Positions 12,380 to 19,790 of a DNA stretch of 20,170 nucleotides are shown in pieces. Every line of letters starts with the position of its first letter. The first letter of the stretch is position 1. The notes under the pieces were generated by a model. It was given only the letters and a program-made list of their open reading frames with translations. It ran no database searches and was not told the DNA's origin. Origin of the DNA: Candidatus Thorarchaeota archaeon (GTDB lineage: Archaea; Asgardarchaeota; Thorarchaeia; Thorarchaeales; Thorarchaeaceae); the NCBI GenBank assembly GCA_016840965.1, contig JAEORI010000124.1, positions 1 through 20,170 on the forward strand, read 5' to 3'. The position numbers were made by a program, and so were the translations under genes.

Positions 12380-14541
12380 ACAGAAAATACGTTTACTCTG
12401 ACGGTAGTGTGCTCCTAATGATTAGATTGATAGGTGTTCTGACTGAAGGTGGTGTACCTATCAAGTTTAAGAGTTCAATGGAGGCAGAGGGCGAGCTAAT
12501 TCTTGGACCACTGATTGAAGCTACCAGGGCATTGAGCAACATAACAGGTAGTGGAGAAGTAAGAAGATTAGCATTCAAAGATAACACATTGATTGTTACA
12601 GAAACTCAAAAGGGATTTACTCTGATTGCACTCGTGAGCAAAGCAGAGGACTATATGGATAGTCTTCTACGAGTCATTGTAGAGAAGATAGATGAGTCTG
12701 AAATTCAGTTCGCAGATGGTTCTGTTAATGATAAACAGATTAGTATAATCGAACGGATTCTTAATCCATATGTCAGAGACCACGTTGAAACCTCATTTCC
12801 TGATGCTCTTTCAGATGTCTGGGACCCGATCTATGAAACGCTGAGAAATGATGAGCGGTCTGCAAAAATACTACTAGAAGTCGATGATTTGCTGGCTAGA
12901 CCTGAACCTGAGGAGAGATGGACCAAGTTAAGGGAAGTGTCTAAGGGTTCATTAGCTGATGCATTGACATATGCGATGCGGGGGGAATTCGATAAGGCAT
13001 GTGCAGTTGCCATTGACCATGAAGAAGTAGTAGCTGGAGTATTCAGTATCAAGATGGGAGCTTTGGCGCACTCCATGACAAAAGCGGTGCCCCCTATATT
13101 AGCTGAGCTAAGAGCAATTGCCTCAAAGCTGCCTAAAGATTACCCGTTCACTGATTTTGCCAAGGTTCTTGTTGGGTCTGTCGCAGGTGAAATTATTCCT
13201 GCGGACTATGTACGTGTTTTTAGGGAATCAATGAGTCACTTTGATTTTGTTGATGACGACGAGCATCTTATGCTTGGTTTTCTCTTTCTTGACCCTCGAG
13301 TAGTGGACTACACTGATTTTTCTAGCAAGCTTGCTAGACTCTATAAGGGAAAGTCAGAAGTCTACTGTTCATTTATTGAGGCAATCCAAGATCGAAACCA
13401 CATTTTCAACAAACTATATTCAATTACAAGCTATGATGGGTTTAAGGATGAACTTGACCTATACAAGACCCAGATGTCTAGTATCCTTGGGAGTATCAGG
13501 TGGGTAACAAATGACGAATTAATGTGGGAATTGCAAAAAGAGGGGAAAGGAATTGAGATTGGAATCACTGCATCATTGAAGTTACAGAATTATATTGCAG
13601 TGCTGACCGCTTTGACTGAATCACCAGTTCTATCGATTGGAGAAAGGAAAGTCTTCCTTGAGGAAGTTCTCAAACTCTATCGAGATTATTTTAGAGAATT
13701 GATGATGACAAACATCCCCCTTTTTGCGTATACACTAGATAGTGTGTTTCAAAGTGTGGGTGTCGCTCATGCGGAATACTACTTCCTGTCAACTGGGGAT
13801 GCAAGAGGTAATCACATCCAGCGTACTATAGAGTTCCTTCGTGACATCTATGAAACAATGGTTGAAGAGTGGCCAAAATCCAGAGTTAGATTCTCTCTCT
13901 TTGTTGTGACCAATTCTATTTCGCCTGTTCTTTCGAGAGCTAGGGAGCTACCAGAAGCGGAGATTCGATTACTATATGCAGCTATGCAACTTCTTGATAT
14001 CAATACAATTGATGCTACACAAATAACTCGACCCACAACATATGCTACATATCTATGCAACATAATGACTTCACTCACTGCAATGGCATCGAGGCTGCTG
14101 TATGGTGACATTCGTACTAGAGTCCTACGAATGGGGGTAGATATCTCACTTGATGTGCAAGAGTGGTTCCTGTCGTTTGGTGAGGTGATTCGAGATGATG
14201 CAATGTCTGCAAGCTATCATGCATCTCTAATTGCTGACACTCTTGAGAAACCAGAGTTGAAAAAGACTGTAGATCGCGTTGTTGACTTGAACAGGATTGT
14301 TGTGCAGGACCCCCATAAATTTGACTATGAACTAGCAATGATGTCTGTTCCTCTTATGGACCTTCTGTCTAAAGCTTGGATTAGATTAGCGGATGAGAAG
14401 TATCTAAACATGGCTAAGGATACGTTTGATTCAGCTATGAAGGCGTGGAAGAAATATGGATTCAACGAGAAAGCTGAGAATTTCAAGAGATCATTCAGTC
14501 AATCTTTAGAGTCCCAACAGACTGACCGTAGTGTTCCATAA
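12373..14541 (+). CDS. Large helical protein with N-terminal longin/roadblock-like domain (Asgard-type)
   Basis: The longest frame starts at TTG 12373 (722 aa). ATG 12418 would begin the protein at MIRLIGVLTEGGVPI, exactly where the domain seems to start, and is a serious alternative. Residues ~16-110 alternate strands and helices in the order seen in longin or roadblock folds: an opening strand with G-VPI, a helix 'LGPLIEATRALSNI', a strand hairpin 'VRRLAFKDNTLIVTE...FTLIALV', and a long helix 'AEDYMDSLLRVIVEKI'. Such domains bind small GTPases in eukaryotes and are common in Asgard archaea. The remaining ~600 residues look almost entirely alpha-helical, soluble and repetitive. TPR-like stretches (ALTYAMRGEFDKACAVAI; the final KYLNMAKDTFDSAMKAWKKY) suggest a solenoid. 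No catalytic motif is visible. The last 36 bp overlap the convergent SDR gene. The fold call is inference. Confidence 0.72.
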   Translation: MLNRKYVYSDGSVLLMIRLIGVLTEGGVPIKFKSSMEAEGELILGPLIEATRALSNITGSGEVRRLAFKDNTLIVTETQKGFTLIALVSKAEDYMDSLLRVIVEKIDESEIQFADGSVNDKQISIIERILNPYVRDHVETSFPDALSDVWDPIYETLRNDERSAKILLEVDDLLARPEPEERWTKLREVSKGSLADALTYAMRGEFDKACAVAIDHEEVVAGVFSIKMGALAHSMTKAVPPILAELRAIASKLPKDYPFTDFAKVLVGSVAGEIIPADYVRVFRESMSHFDFVDDDEHLMLGFLFLDPRVVDYTDFSSKLARLYKGKSEVYCSFIEAIQDRNHIFNKLYSITSYDGFKDELDLYKTQMSSILGSIRWVTNDELMWELQKEGKGIEIGITASLKLQNYIAVLTALTESPVLSIGERKVFLEEVLKLYRDYFRELMMTNIPLFAYTLDSVFQSVGVAHAEYYFLSTGDARGNHIQRTIEFLRDIYETMVEEWPKSRVRFSLFVVTNSISPVLSRARELPEAEIRLLYAAMQLLDINTIDATQITRPTTYATYLCNIMTSLTAMASRLLYGDIRTRVLRMGVDISLDVQEWFLSFGEVIRDDAMSASYHASLIADTLEKPELKKTVDRVVDLNRIVVQDPHKFDYELAMMSVPLMDLLSKAWIRLADEKYLNMAKDTFDSAMKAWKKYGFNEKAENFKRSFSQSLESQQTDRSVP

Positions 14542-15345
14542 CTGTTTCTGAAGATCAACATCATTTGATGTTTCTGATGTTTCGATAACTTCTTTCTTTG
14601 AAAAACACTTACCAGTCACGCCTTGAAGATTATTTGATGACGCCACATATACTGAAGTTTCAGCACCTTCCTTAGCGCTGAGCTGGAAAGGCTTCATCAT
14701 CCCGAACATTATTCTAGACATTAGGCTACCTGTGTTTCGTCCCAAATTGGTAGCTACAAAACCTGGGAGAACAACATTTACTGAAACACCAGTATCTTTC
14801 AATCGACGGGCTAGTTCATACGTGTGCATAATTACCATGAGTTTTGTAGTGGCATAGACACTCATTGACTTGTAGGATGACTCACTCTGTAAATCACCCA
14901 AATCTAATTTTGCTGATTTATGGAGTCCGGAGGAGAGATTAATCACTCTGGAGGGTGTGGATGTCTTCAATAAAGGTAATAGTTCTTGGGTGAGAAGGAA
15001 TGGTGCAAGGTAGTTTACAGCAAATGTCAATTCAAATCCCTCTGGGGTCACCTGTTTCTTGTTGAACACAGCTCCTGCATTATTTACAAGGACATCTAAT
15101 CGATTGTACTTGTTCTTGAATTCTGAAGCAAAGCTTCGTATCGAGTCCATTGAACACAAGTCGCAAATCATCAGATCTACTGAGCTATTGCCACTTTGTT
15201 CGATTATCTCTAAACAAGCAACCTCTCCACGTTCTTTGTTTCGAACAACCATGACAACTACGGCACCCATTTCTGCTAAATCTAATGCAGTTTCTTTTCC
15301 AATACCAGAGTTGCTACCAGTAACAATACATACTTTATCTTTCAA
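14506..15345 (-). CDS. Short-chain dehydrogenase/reductase, retinol-dehydrogenase-like
   Basis: A classical SDR with every key motif: TGSNSGIG (9-16) for NAD(P) binding, an Arg-containing second strand (VVRNKERG) that favours NADP(H), CDL (61-63), NNAG (88-91), N111, LSSG (138-140) and the active-site YATTK (Y164, K168). The length (~279 aa) and pattern resemble the RDH/WWOX-type SDRs that act on hydrophobic alcohols or ketones, but substrate is not predictable. TTG 15345 is favoured over TTG 15351, because GGAGA then lies 7 nt upstream rather than 1 nt. It is convergent with, and overlaps by 36 bp, the longin-like gene. Confidence 0.9.
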   Translation of the reverse strand: MKDKVCIVTGSNSGIGKETALDLAEMGAVVVMVVRNKERGEVACLEIIEQSGNSSVDLMICDLCSMDSIRSFASEFKNKYNRLDVLVNNAGAVFNKKQVTPEGFELTFAVNYLAPFLLTQELLPLLKTSTPSRVINLSSGLHKSAKLDLGDLQSESSYKSMSVYATTKLMVIMHTYELARRLKDTGVSVNVVLPGFVATNLGRNTGSLMSRIMFGMMKPFQLSAKEGAETSVYVASSNNLQGVTGKCFSKKEVIETSETSNDVDLQKQLWNTTVSLLGL

Positions 15346-15433
15346 GATCAAATCTCCAAGCCCATGAGTTATTACATGTAGAGATTTGACAACGAGGCTA
15401 CCTTCTTTAAGATGTGGGTCTTATTGGAAGTCT

Positions 15434-15901
15434 ATGTGTTCCATAGAGAAGATGGCTGCTTACTTGATTTGGGCAAATAGTTCAATCTGGAAGATAGTTG
15501 AAACCTTAAGCACTGATGAGTTCGAACAATCCCTAGCAGAGGGTGCAAGCAGTATTCATCAGAGATACATTCACTTGGCTGAAGACACCTGGGAATGGTT
15601 TCATGATTGGCATGGCGGAAATCCCCAAGAACCTGACTTCTATAATATGTCAAGAAATGAGCTCTTTCTGTTCATTTCCGATTATCTAAAGAAATGGCGA
15701 AAAGCTACAGAGAATAGATACATTGAAAGCTTTGAAGATGAAAGAGATGGAAAGACTGTAATGATAAGCATAGATGAGATGTACTTCCATTTAGTAAATC
15801 ACTTTACATATCATAGAGGACAAATTGCAATGGGCTTGAAGATGCTTGGAAAAGATGTTCCTATGACTGATTATATCCCCTATAGATTTTCTTCGACCTA
15901 A
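15434..15901 (+). CDS. DinB/YfiT-like four-helix-bundle protein
   Basis: The ATG 15434 start gives 155 aa beginning MCSIEKMAAYLIWANSSIW, like the first helix of DinB-family proteins; the frame is open to TTG 15386. The second helix has SIHQRYIHLAEDTWEWF. The C-terminal helix carries the metal-binding NHFTYHRGQIAMGLKMLG (H123, H127), which with H42 or H47 would form the family's metal triad. The ending TDYIPY matches the 'P-x-T-D-Y' finish of many members. Some DinB proteins are metal-dependent thiol (bacillithiol or mycothiol) S-transferases; others have no known function. In an archaeon lacking those thiols the substrate is open. Confidence 0.85.
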   Translation: MCSIEKMAAYLIWANSSIWKIVETLSTDEFEQSLAEGASSIHQRYIHLAEDTWEWFHDWHGGNPQEPDFYNMSRNELFLFISDYLKKWRKATENRYIESFEDERDGKTVMISIDEMYFHLVNHFTYHRGQIAMGLKMLGKDVPMTDYIPYRFSST

Positions 15902-16002
15902 AGGTTGGAATTTGGTGGCCAAAATAAAGGACATCTCGGTACATATGACAGAGGCCATTACATATGAGAATTCGATGAATTGTTAGGAGATTCTAGAACA
16001 GC

Positions 16003-16449
16003 TCAGTAAGTAATCCCATGTTCTACATAGTACTTCATGAGTGTTAGGGCTTCACCCCAACCTGATGCACACTCTAACATGGCAGATCTCCCAGACGGTG
16101 TGTCATGATATCCATGTTCTCGTAAACGAACAATAGTACCTTCTTCCACTTCTTCAAAGTCAATCTCAATTGTAGTTGCATAAGTTGGGTTATCAGCTTT
16201 CCATTGGAACACAAACCTTTCAGGTCGATTGGCCTCCAGCACTGGACCCTTTGCTTCAGTTGTGTATTTATCAGGACCCCAATCCTTCCAGCGGAATATA
16301 ATAGTTCCACCTGGTCTAGGATCAACCTCTGACCCAACAGTGAACCAAGCATTTAGACCATCAGCAGTGGTCAGAGCATCGTAGACTTTGTCCGGTTTTG
16401 CACGTACGAGTGTGTTCTGCTTTATCTCAGCATCAATCAATTTGGTCAT
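16003..16449 (-). CDS. SRPBCC/AHSA1-like protein
   Basis: The 148-aa protein starts at ATG 16449 after GGAGGG with 6-nt spacing. The sequence shows the START-like helix-grip pattern of the AHSA1 group: 'AKPDKVYDALTTADGLNAWFT', 'RPGGTIIFRWKDWG', 'GPVLEANRPERFVFQWK', 'TIEIDFEEVEEGTIVRLREHGY' and the final amphipathic helix 'SGWGEALTLMKYYVEHG'. These proteins form a hydrophobic cavity. In bacteria many are paired with ArsR-type repressors, but none is adjacent here. The ligand is unknown. Upstream lies a perfect 12-bp palindrome that could be an operator. Confidence 0.9.
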   Translation of the reverse strand: MTKLIDAEIKQNTLVRAKPDKVYDALTTADGLNAWFTVGSEVDPRPGGTIIFRWKDWGPDKYTTEAKGPVLEANRPERFVFQWKADNPTYATTIEIDFEEVEEGTIVRLREHGYHDTPSGRSAMLECASGWGEALTLMKYYVEHGITY

Positions 16450-16470
16450 AAGAACCCTCCATCATTTAAT

Positions 16471-16482
16471 TAACTATAGTTA
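16471..16482. promoter_or_regulatory. 12-bp perfect palindrome upstream of the AHSA1-like gene
   Basis: TAACTATAGTTA (16471-16482) is self-complementary and lies 22-33 nt before ATG 16449. It coincides with where the TATA box or transcript start of that gene should be, so it may be the TATA element itself, an operator, or both. Confidence 0.35.
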
Positions 16483-16514
16483 GAACTATCCGGTAAAAAA
16501 GTTGCGCCAATGGC

Positions 16515-16523
16515 ATATTATTA
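16515..16523 (+). promoter_or_regulatory. Candidate TATA box of the PfpI-like gene
   Basis: ATATTATTA at 16515-16523 lies 41-49 nt before ATG 16564, predicting a transcript start near 16545 and a short leader. Confidence 0.35.
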
Positions 16524-16563
16524 GGTTATTTGTAATTCTAGATGCTACCCGGTGTCATAGAGT

Positions 16564-17646
16564 ATGTTGATTTCATTCTCAAGAAAATGCGCTTTGAGAG
16601 GAGTTCTGTTTGGATTACTCCTCCTGCTTGCTTTTTCAGGCTCGGTCAACTCATCAGTAATAGATGTCGGTATACATTCCCAAGACTCAGTCGAAATCTT
16701 ACTGCTAATGGATCATGACTATGGAGCGAATGTCCCTTTTATCATTGAAATTTTTGAACGATATGGATGGAGTATCACAACAACAGGATTGAATGAAACT
16801 CTGACTTCGTGTGCATACCTAGGTTATGAGTTGTTCTCTGTTGATATATTGATGACAGACATTGATGAGGTGGCCCAGTTCGATGCAATATCCGTCATGC
16901 CAGGAGAGTCCCACGAGCTGCTCCGGACCAACCAAACATCCCTAAATCTGATAAAAGAAGCAGTGAGTCAAGGTTTAGTCGTGAGTGCATGGTGCCGTGG
17001 TGTGAGAGTTCTTGCTGCAGCAGATGTGATTGATGGAAAGAACATTACTGGAAATGCAGACTATGCTTCTGAATACGAGGCCGCGGGAGCTATATTCAAT
17101 GAGTTAGTGCCACCAATCATTGACGGGAACATAGTGACAGGAACCAGAAGCAGGTTCTATCGTGAAGAGATGTGTGAGGCAATTGCTACAGCTATTGGGG
17201 TCTATGAAGTTGATGCCCCAGTACTAGTGAGTGTTATAGTATCTCCGCAGTCTAGTACTCTTGGGACTAATGTCACTTTCACAGTGGAATTCAGTGATGT
17301 AACAGGGGTCTACTCTGTTGATGCCGGGATATTCGCTCTAAATGACACAACAGGTGAGCGGGTATCGGACATTCATGTCCAATGCATAGCTCTTGATGAA
17401 ACGAGCACTGATGGTATTTTTACTGGCCTTGTGGAGGGACTCGAGATTGGTAATTATACTATCGATTTCAAAGCATGCGATGTTTACTTGAATGAAATCA
17501 CCTGCTGCGATGCAGTGAATTTACTAGTTGTTGAACAAACAACGAGTCCAGGATCTACACCAAATCCAATGCAATGGATTGTTCCAGGTGCTGTTGGTGG
17601 TGTGGCTTGTATAGTGGTCATCTTGGTCCTTCTTCGAAAGCGCTAA
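16564..17646 (+). CDS. Cell-surface DJ-1/PfpI-like protein with signal peptide and C-terminal anchor
   Basis: The 360-aa protein begins with a signal peptide (basic start, then VLFGLLLLLAFSGSV, residues ~14-28). Residues ~43-210 form a class I glutamine-amidotransferase-like domain of the DJ-1/PfpI kind: VEILLLMDHDYG, a strand FDAISVMPGES, and the nucleophile elbow SAWCRGVRVLAAADVIDG with Cys144, followed by GKNITG. About 215-325 is beta-rich and Ig-like (VLVSVIVSPQSSTLGTNVTF). A Thr/Pro-rich linker precedes a single membrane helix (WIVPGAVGGVACIVVILVLL) and a basic RKR tail. The enzyme domain is therefore outside the cell, held by its C-terminus. Potential N-glycosylation sequons (NET, NQT, NIT, NVT, NDT, NYT) fit that. 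Whether it is a peptidase, a glyoxalase or inactive is not clear. Confidence 0.82.
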   Translation: MLISFSRKCALRGVLFGLLLLLAFSGSVNSSVIDVGIHSQDSVEILLLMDHDYGANVPFIIEIFERYGWSITTTGLNETLTSCAYLGYELFSVDILMTDIDEVAQFDAISVMPGESHELLRTNQTSLNLIKEAVSQGLVVSAWCRGVRVLAAADVIDGKNITGNADYASEYEAAGAIFNELVPPIIDGNIVTGTRSRFYREEMCEAIATAIGVYEVDAPVLVSVIVSPQSSTLGTNVTFTVEFSDVTGVYSVDAGIFALNDTTGERVSDIHVQCIALDETSTDGIFTGLVEGLEIGNYTIDFKACDVYLNEITCCDAVNLLVVEQTTSPGSTPNPMQWIVPGAVGGVACIVVILVLLRKR

Positions 17647-17670
17647 TATGATCCCTAAAGGGAAGAAGCA

Positions 17671-18609
17671 TCAGAAATCCAGCTCCTCTTTGGCTGGCTC
17701 TTCTGGGATTTCTTCCTTGGGTTCTTTCATTGTGTCCTTTCGAGCAATTACAGGTTTCAATACTTCTTTGGCTGCAAGCCCTCGTGCAAAGCGCTGAATG
17801 AAACCAACTGACCGTCGTTGTATAGCCTCATTCAAGAATACAACAGGTACTATGAATGCCATGACAAGTATTGGTATTCCAATGGTCCATAAAATACTGA
17901 TGAGAAGCAATCGTGGTTCAGGAATTATACCTTCTATGATGAATGGTCGGATAAAGTGTGCACTCACCATTGCGATTGGAAATGCGAATAGTGAGTACCC
18001 CCCTAGCATACTGCTGTACCAGCGTCCAACACCTTCGGTATCAGGGCATTGTCTCACATTCAGTTGTCCTTCTTTTAGATATGTGACAATACCAGCGTCA
18101 TTGAGAACCCATGTGGGAATGAACAATGCTAAGGCGATGGGCATGATTATGAGCGCGCCCATTAGAGTTACACTTAATCCAATCAGATATCGTTGATCAG
18201 GTGGAAAAGAGGAATAGGTTCCTGTGATAACTCCCTCAATGAGACCCACAACCAACCCTGCAGAGCTTAGACTAAAAAGAGCAGGAGCGACACTCCTACG
18301 GAGCATTCGGTATCCTCCAAAGTCTTGACCTATGTCCATGATGCTGAAGTTGTAGGTGGCTGATTTTATTAAACGACTGCCCAGAAGGAAAAGAGCAGCT
18401 AAGGGTAGAGCAATGATGATATACTCGATGATGATGACAGGAATTGCTATTCCAAGAATAATTAGAATGTCTGTGAAAAGAGAACCTTCAATGAAAGGGA
18501 AGAATTCGAAAGAGGGGACTATTTTTGTCACTTCGTTTATGATATACAATGCAGCTGCAATCCCACCAGCTGAAAAAAGGAAGGGAAATATGAATCTGGT
18601 TTTACCCAT
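17671..18609 (-). CDS. Polytopic membrane protein, function unknown
   Basis: The 312-aa protein starts at ATG 18609, with GGAG 12-15 nt upstream. It has about seven hydrophobic segments (roughly residues 5-25, 43-78 as one or two, 108-130, 138-168, 200-222, 232-258). It ends in a charged tail, KEPKEEIPEEPAKEELDF, rich in Glu, Lys and Pro and probably cytoplasmic. The cytoplasmic or loop sequence GIVTYLKEGQLNVRQCPDTEGVGRW is the most distinctive region, but I cannot assign the family and no transporter or enzyme motif is evident. It is divergent from the ECF-type gene, with separate TATA boxes between them. Confidence 0.75.
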   Translation of the reverse strand: MGKTRFIFPFLFSAGGIAAALYIINEVTKIVPSFEFFPFIEGSLFTDILIILGIAIPVIIIEYIIIALPLAALFLLGSRLIKSATYNFSIMDIGQDFGGYRMLRRSVAPALFSLSSAGLVVGLIEGVITGTYSSFPPDQRYLIGLSVTLMGALIIMPIALALFIPTWVLNDAGIVTYLKEGQLNVRQCPDTEGVGRWYSSMLGGYSLFAFPIAMVSAHFIRPFIIEGIIPEPRLLLISILWTIGIPILVMAFIVPVVFLNEAIQRRSVGFIQRFARGLAAKEVLKPVIARKDTMKEPKEEIPEEPAKEELDF

Positions 18610-18657
18610 TTTTGATACAAACTCCTTGTACTTTATCCTATAGTGGTATAGCTTGGT

Positions 18658-18665
18658 AGTATATA
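18658..18665 (-). promoter_or_regulatory. Candidate TATA box of the polytopic membrane protein gene
   Basis: TATATACT on the minus strand (18665-18658) lies about 49-56 nt before ATG 18609, predicting a start near 18635 and a leader holding the AAGGAG SD. Confidence 0.45.
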
Positions 18666-18686
18666 GGCAATTTTGCGACGATGATG

Positions 18687-18693
18687 TTTAAAT
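18687..18693 (+). promoter_or_regulatory. Candidate TATA box of the ECF-type gene; leaderless transcript likely
   Basis: TTTAAAT (18687-18693) is 27-33 nt before ATG 18720. Transcription would begin within a few bases of the start codon, and no SD is visible before that ATG. The mRNA is probably leaderless or nearly so. Confidence 0.5.
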
Positions 18694-18719
18694 CGTGCCC
18701 TGTAATGTGATGCGAAATA

Positions 18720-19469
18720 ATGGCGCTTCCAGTTGGTGTGAATTCGAGTCGAACTGTGGCTCTGGTGGCAATCTTCGCAGCCTTGACCGCTGCTTTAGAT
18801 ATAATCCCTGCATTTGGTTTCACATCGGGTGTCTGGGACAGTTGGGCATTTTTATTGAGCCCTATTGTTGGAATACTCTTAGGTCCATATCTCGGAGCTT
18901 ATTCTGTTGGAATTGGTAGTCTAATAGGACACAGCATTTACTACCGCGAGCCTACTGAGCTTTTATTCATGCTCGGACTGTCAATGGGAGCAGCTGTGGC
19001 TGGATTTGTATATCAGCGTAGGTGGAAGCCAGTCCTTGGGATCTATTCAGCCATGTTATTGGGGTATTTCATATATCCTGTCACGTGGGCGCTTCCACTC
19101 TGGGGAATCTGGGACATCCTTGTTGGGTATGGTGTTGTGTTGATCTACTCTGTTGCTACGATACGGAGTACATGGGCAAACTCAAGTGAGCGATACAATT
19201 TGCTTTTGCTTATCTTCTGCACTGTGATTGCTCTTGAAACTGACATTCTATTTCGAGTCTTTGTACTCGTGCCCGGTCAGGTTCACTGGTTATTTGGATG
19301 GACTCCTGATATTCTCTATAACATTTGGTTGATAGCCGGATTTATCACACCAATCAAGGTAATTCTAGCTGTAGTAGTTATGGTGACATTGGGTCGGCAG
19401 CTACTCAGAGGACTTGAGCAACAAGGCGATTCGATTGCCTTAGGTGATGCTGATTCACTACCAGACTAG
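18720..19469 (+). CDS. ECF transporter S-component-like membrane protein
   Basis: The 249-aa protein has about six membrane helices. The first region, SSRTVALVAIFAALTAALDI, followed by a strongly hydrophobic block with LLSPIVGILLGPYLGAYSVGIGSLIG, is the typical start of substrate-binding S components of energy-coupling-factor vitamin transporters. These include the A-x-x-x-A-type helix 1 that contacts the EcfT subunit. The ligand cannot be read. No riboswitch fits in the very short upstream leader, and no EcfA/EcfT genes are in the window, so it would depend on a shared energising module encoded elsewhere. The TAG stop overlaps the convergent gene's TAG within CTAG (19466-19469). Confidence 0.72.
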   Translation: MALPVGVNSSRTVALVAIFAALTAALDIIPAFGFTSGVWDSWAFLLSPIVGILLGPYLGAYSVGIGSLIGHSIYYREPTELLFMLGLSMGAAVAGFVYQRRWKPVLGIYSAMLLGYFIYPVTWALPLWGIWDILVGYGVVLIYSVATIRSTWANSSERYNLLLLIFCTVIALETDILFRVFVLVPGQVHWLFGWTPDILYNIWLIAGFITPIKVILAVVVMVTLGRQLLRGLEQQGDSIALGDADSLPD

Positions 19470-19732
19470 ACGTCAGAAGTGTTGGTATTTGAAGTGATTT
19501 CACTGCTTCGCATAGGGAACCATCCAGCCCATGCAAGTATGAGAAAGACAACTAGCGCGATAATAGCCCAAGATCCGTACGTCACAAGCTCATAAAGAGG
19601 ATAATTAGTTGAAATTCCTATTAGGGGAAAAACATAGAGATCAATTAGAATCCAAGAAACGAATAGAGAAATTGCGCCTATAGTTCCAATGATTCGTTTT
19701 GGCTTGTTAATTATCAGATTCATCAGCTTCAC
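19466..19732 (-). CDS. Small two-helix membrane protein downstream of an ABC permease
   Basis: The 88-aa protein starts at GTG 19732 (ATG 19723 is an alternative; the SD is weak either way). It has a basic N-terminus (INKPKRIIG), then two membrane helices (IIGTIGAISLFVSWILIDLYV and YGSWAIIALVVFLILAWAGWF) and a short polar tail. It starts 58 bp after the ABC permease gene on the same strand, so it may be co-transcribed as an accessory subunit. It could equally be an independent small membrane protein. No family recognised. Confidence 0.6.
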   Translation of the reverse strand: MKLMNLIINKPKRIIGTIGAISLFVSWILIDLYVFPLIGISTNYPLYELVTYGSWAIIALVVFLILAWAGWFPMRSSEITSNTNTSDV

Positions 19733-19790
19733 TAAGTGTGGCTCTGAGTGTCTTGGTTTTCTATGTTGTCCTATGGGCTATTTGCCAACT

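Noticed and set aside
15940..15967. Direct repeat TACATATGA separated by 19 bp
   Set aside because: Two copies of a 9-bp AT-rich word between two convergent gene ends; no promoter or gene would use it, so chance is the simplest view.
17651..17662. TCCCTAAAGGGA hairpin after the PfpI-like gene
   Set aside because: It is a short stem with a 4-nt loop and no T-run on either strand; too weak to call a terminator.
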